6,485 bases of DNA from Nitrososphaeraceae archaeon (GTDB lineage: Archaea; Thermoproteota; Nitrososphaeria; Nitrososphaerales; Nitrososphaeraceae). This document shows, in pieces, positions 6,147-6,485 of the stretch; position 1 is the stretch's first letter; each line of letters opens with the position of its first letter. Made by a program: the position numbers and the translations under genes. Below the pieces are notes generated by a model that ran no database searches, was not told where the DNA came from, and worked only from the letters and a program-made list of their open reading frames with translations. The DNA lies in NCBI GenBank assembly GCA_025936955.1, contig JAICSL010000099.1, positions 1 to 6,485 on the forward strand, written 5' to 3'.

Positions 6147-6485
6147 ATGAAGGATCGATTCAAGATCAAAAATACAACTCTCTGTGCTTTAGTATTGGCA
6201 ATAATTATTTCTCTCGGCGGCATGATGTATCCACTCAATCGTGTAGCATATGCTCACACCTTTTCCGGCGGAGAAAGTGCATCCTTTCTTGCGCTAACAA
6301 CACAGATCTCCTCTGAAATACATCTAGTACAATCAAACGTGCCTTCCAACCTCACACTTGCTCAAGACCATGCAAAGGATGGAAGAGAGCATCTTGATGC
6401 AAACACAACCAAAGAGCTTACTGAGAAAAATAAAAGGGTAGCTGATGATTTAGTTTCTTCCCTAGAATCTTTACAGAATACCGTA
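6147..6485 (+). CDS. Secreted helical protein, partial at right edge
   Basis: This frame is open from ATG 6147 to the end of the window (113 codons, no stop), so the C-terminus is missing. The N-terminus is a classic signal peptide: basic start MKDRFKIK, hydrophobic core (about 10-30), and cleavage at AYA/H giving a mature N-terminal His37 (HTFSGGESASF). The rest (about 44-113) is predicted amphipathic helix, with His59, His75 and His82; His75 and His82 are seven residues apart and would lie on one helix face. Sequons NLT (68-70) and NTT (86-88) fit an extracellular protein. No CxxCH haem motif or other known signature is visible, so the family is not identified. A helical-bundle metal-binding protein is one possibility, suggested by the histidines and neighbours. 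An overlapping 61-codon ORF in another frame (6131-6316) is rejected as a shadow. Confidence 0.75.
   Translation, partial: MKDRFKIKNTTLCALVLAIIISLGGMMYPLNRVAYAHTFSGGESASFLALTTQISSEIHLVQSNVPSNLTLAQDHAKDGREHLDANTTKELTEKNKRVADDLVSSLESLQNTV

Noticed and set aside
6131..6316. 61-codon plus-strand ORF
   Set aside because: It overlaps the 6147 frame, which has a textbook signal peptide and stays open to the window end; the 61-codon frame has no such features.
1..6485. CRISPR array, insertion sequence, tRNA or rRNA gene
   Set aside because: No regularly spaced repeats, transposase-like protein, terminal inverted repeats or RNA-gene signatures were seen on either strand.

Overview
The window looks archaeal, and most likely from an ammonia-oxidising member of the Nitrososphaerota (Thaumarchaeota), possibly Nitrososphaeraceae/Nitrosocosmicus-like. 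This is inferred from the low G+C, the Asn/Ser/Thr-rich secreted proteins with many N-glycosylation sequons, C-terminal membrane anchors with short basic tails, start codons with little or no Shine-Dalgarno signal, TATA-like boxes, and a tandem winged-helix regulator. No marker gene (16S, amoA) is present, so the assignment is not proven.

Layout. Bases 1-341 hold no convincing gene. A 183-residue tandem winged-helix transcription factor (342-893, +) converges on a 1077-residue membrane protein (984-4217, -). That protein fuses, in order, a CopC copper-binding domain, a CopD membrane domain, a YtkA/FixH-like beta domain, a seven-repeat Vgb/NHL-like beta-propeller and a C-terminal membrane anchor. 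Divergent from it, across a 129-bp promoter region, are two plus-strand genes for membrane-anchored extracellular beta-domain proteins (4347-5102 and 5197-5799). A 347-bp non-coding stretch follows. The window ends inside another secreted-protein gene that starts at 6147 and runs off the right edge.

Common thread. The CopC domain keeps its expected copper ligands: a His that becomes residue 1 after signal-peptide cleavage, plus the Asp-x-His pair. The three other exported proteins also carry an A-x-A/His junction (FA-H, NA-H, YA-H), although their folds are unrelated or only distantly similar. My reading, which is inference, is that this is an extracytoplasmic copper-handling locus in which several proteins may present an N-terminal histidine as a metal ligand. 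The winged-helix protein is the only regulator visible and is a candidate controller.

Other points. The second small secreted gene has an odd 5' end that could reflect a one-base frameshift in its signal-peptide region. Two AT-rich nested dyads lie upstream of secreted-protein genes and may be operators.
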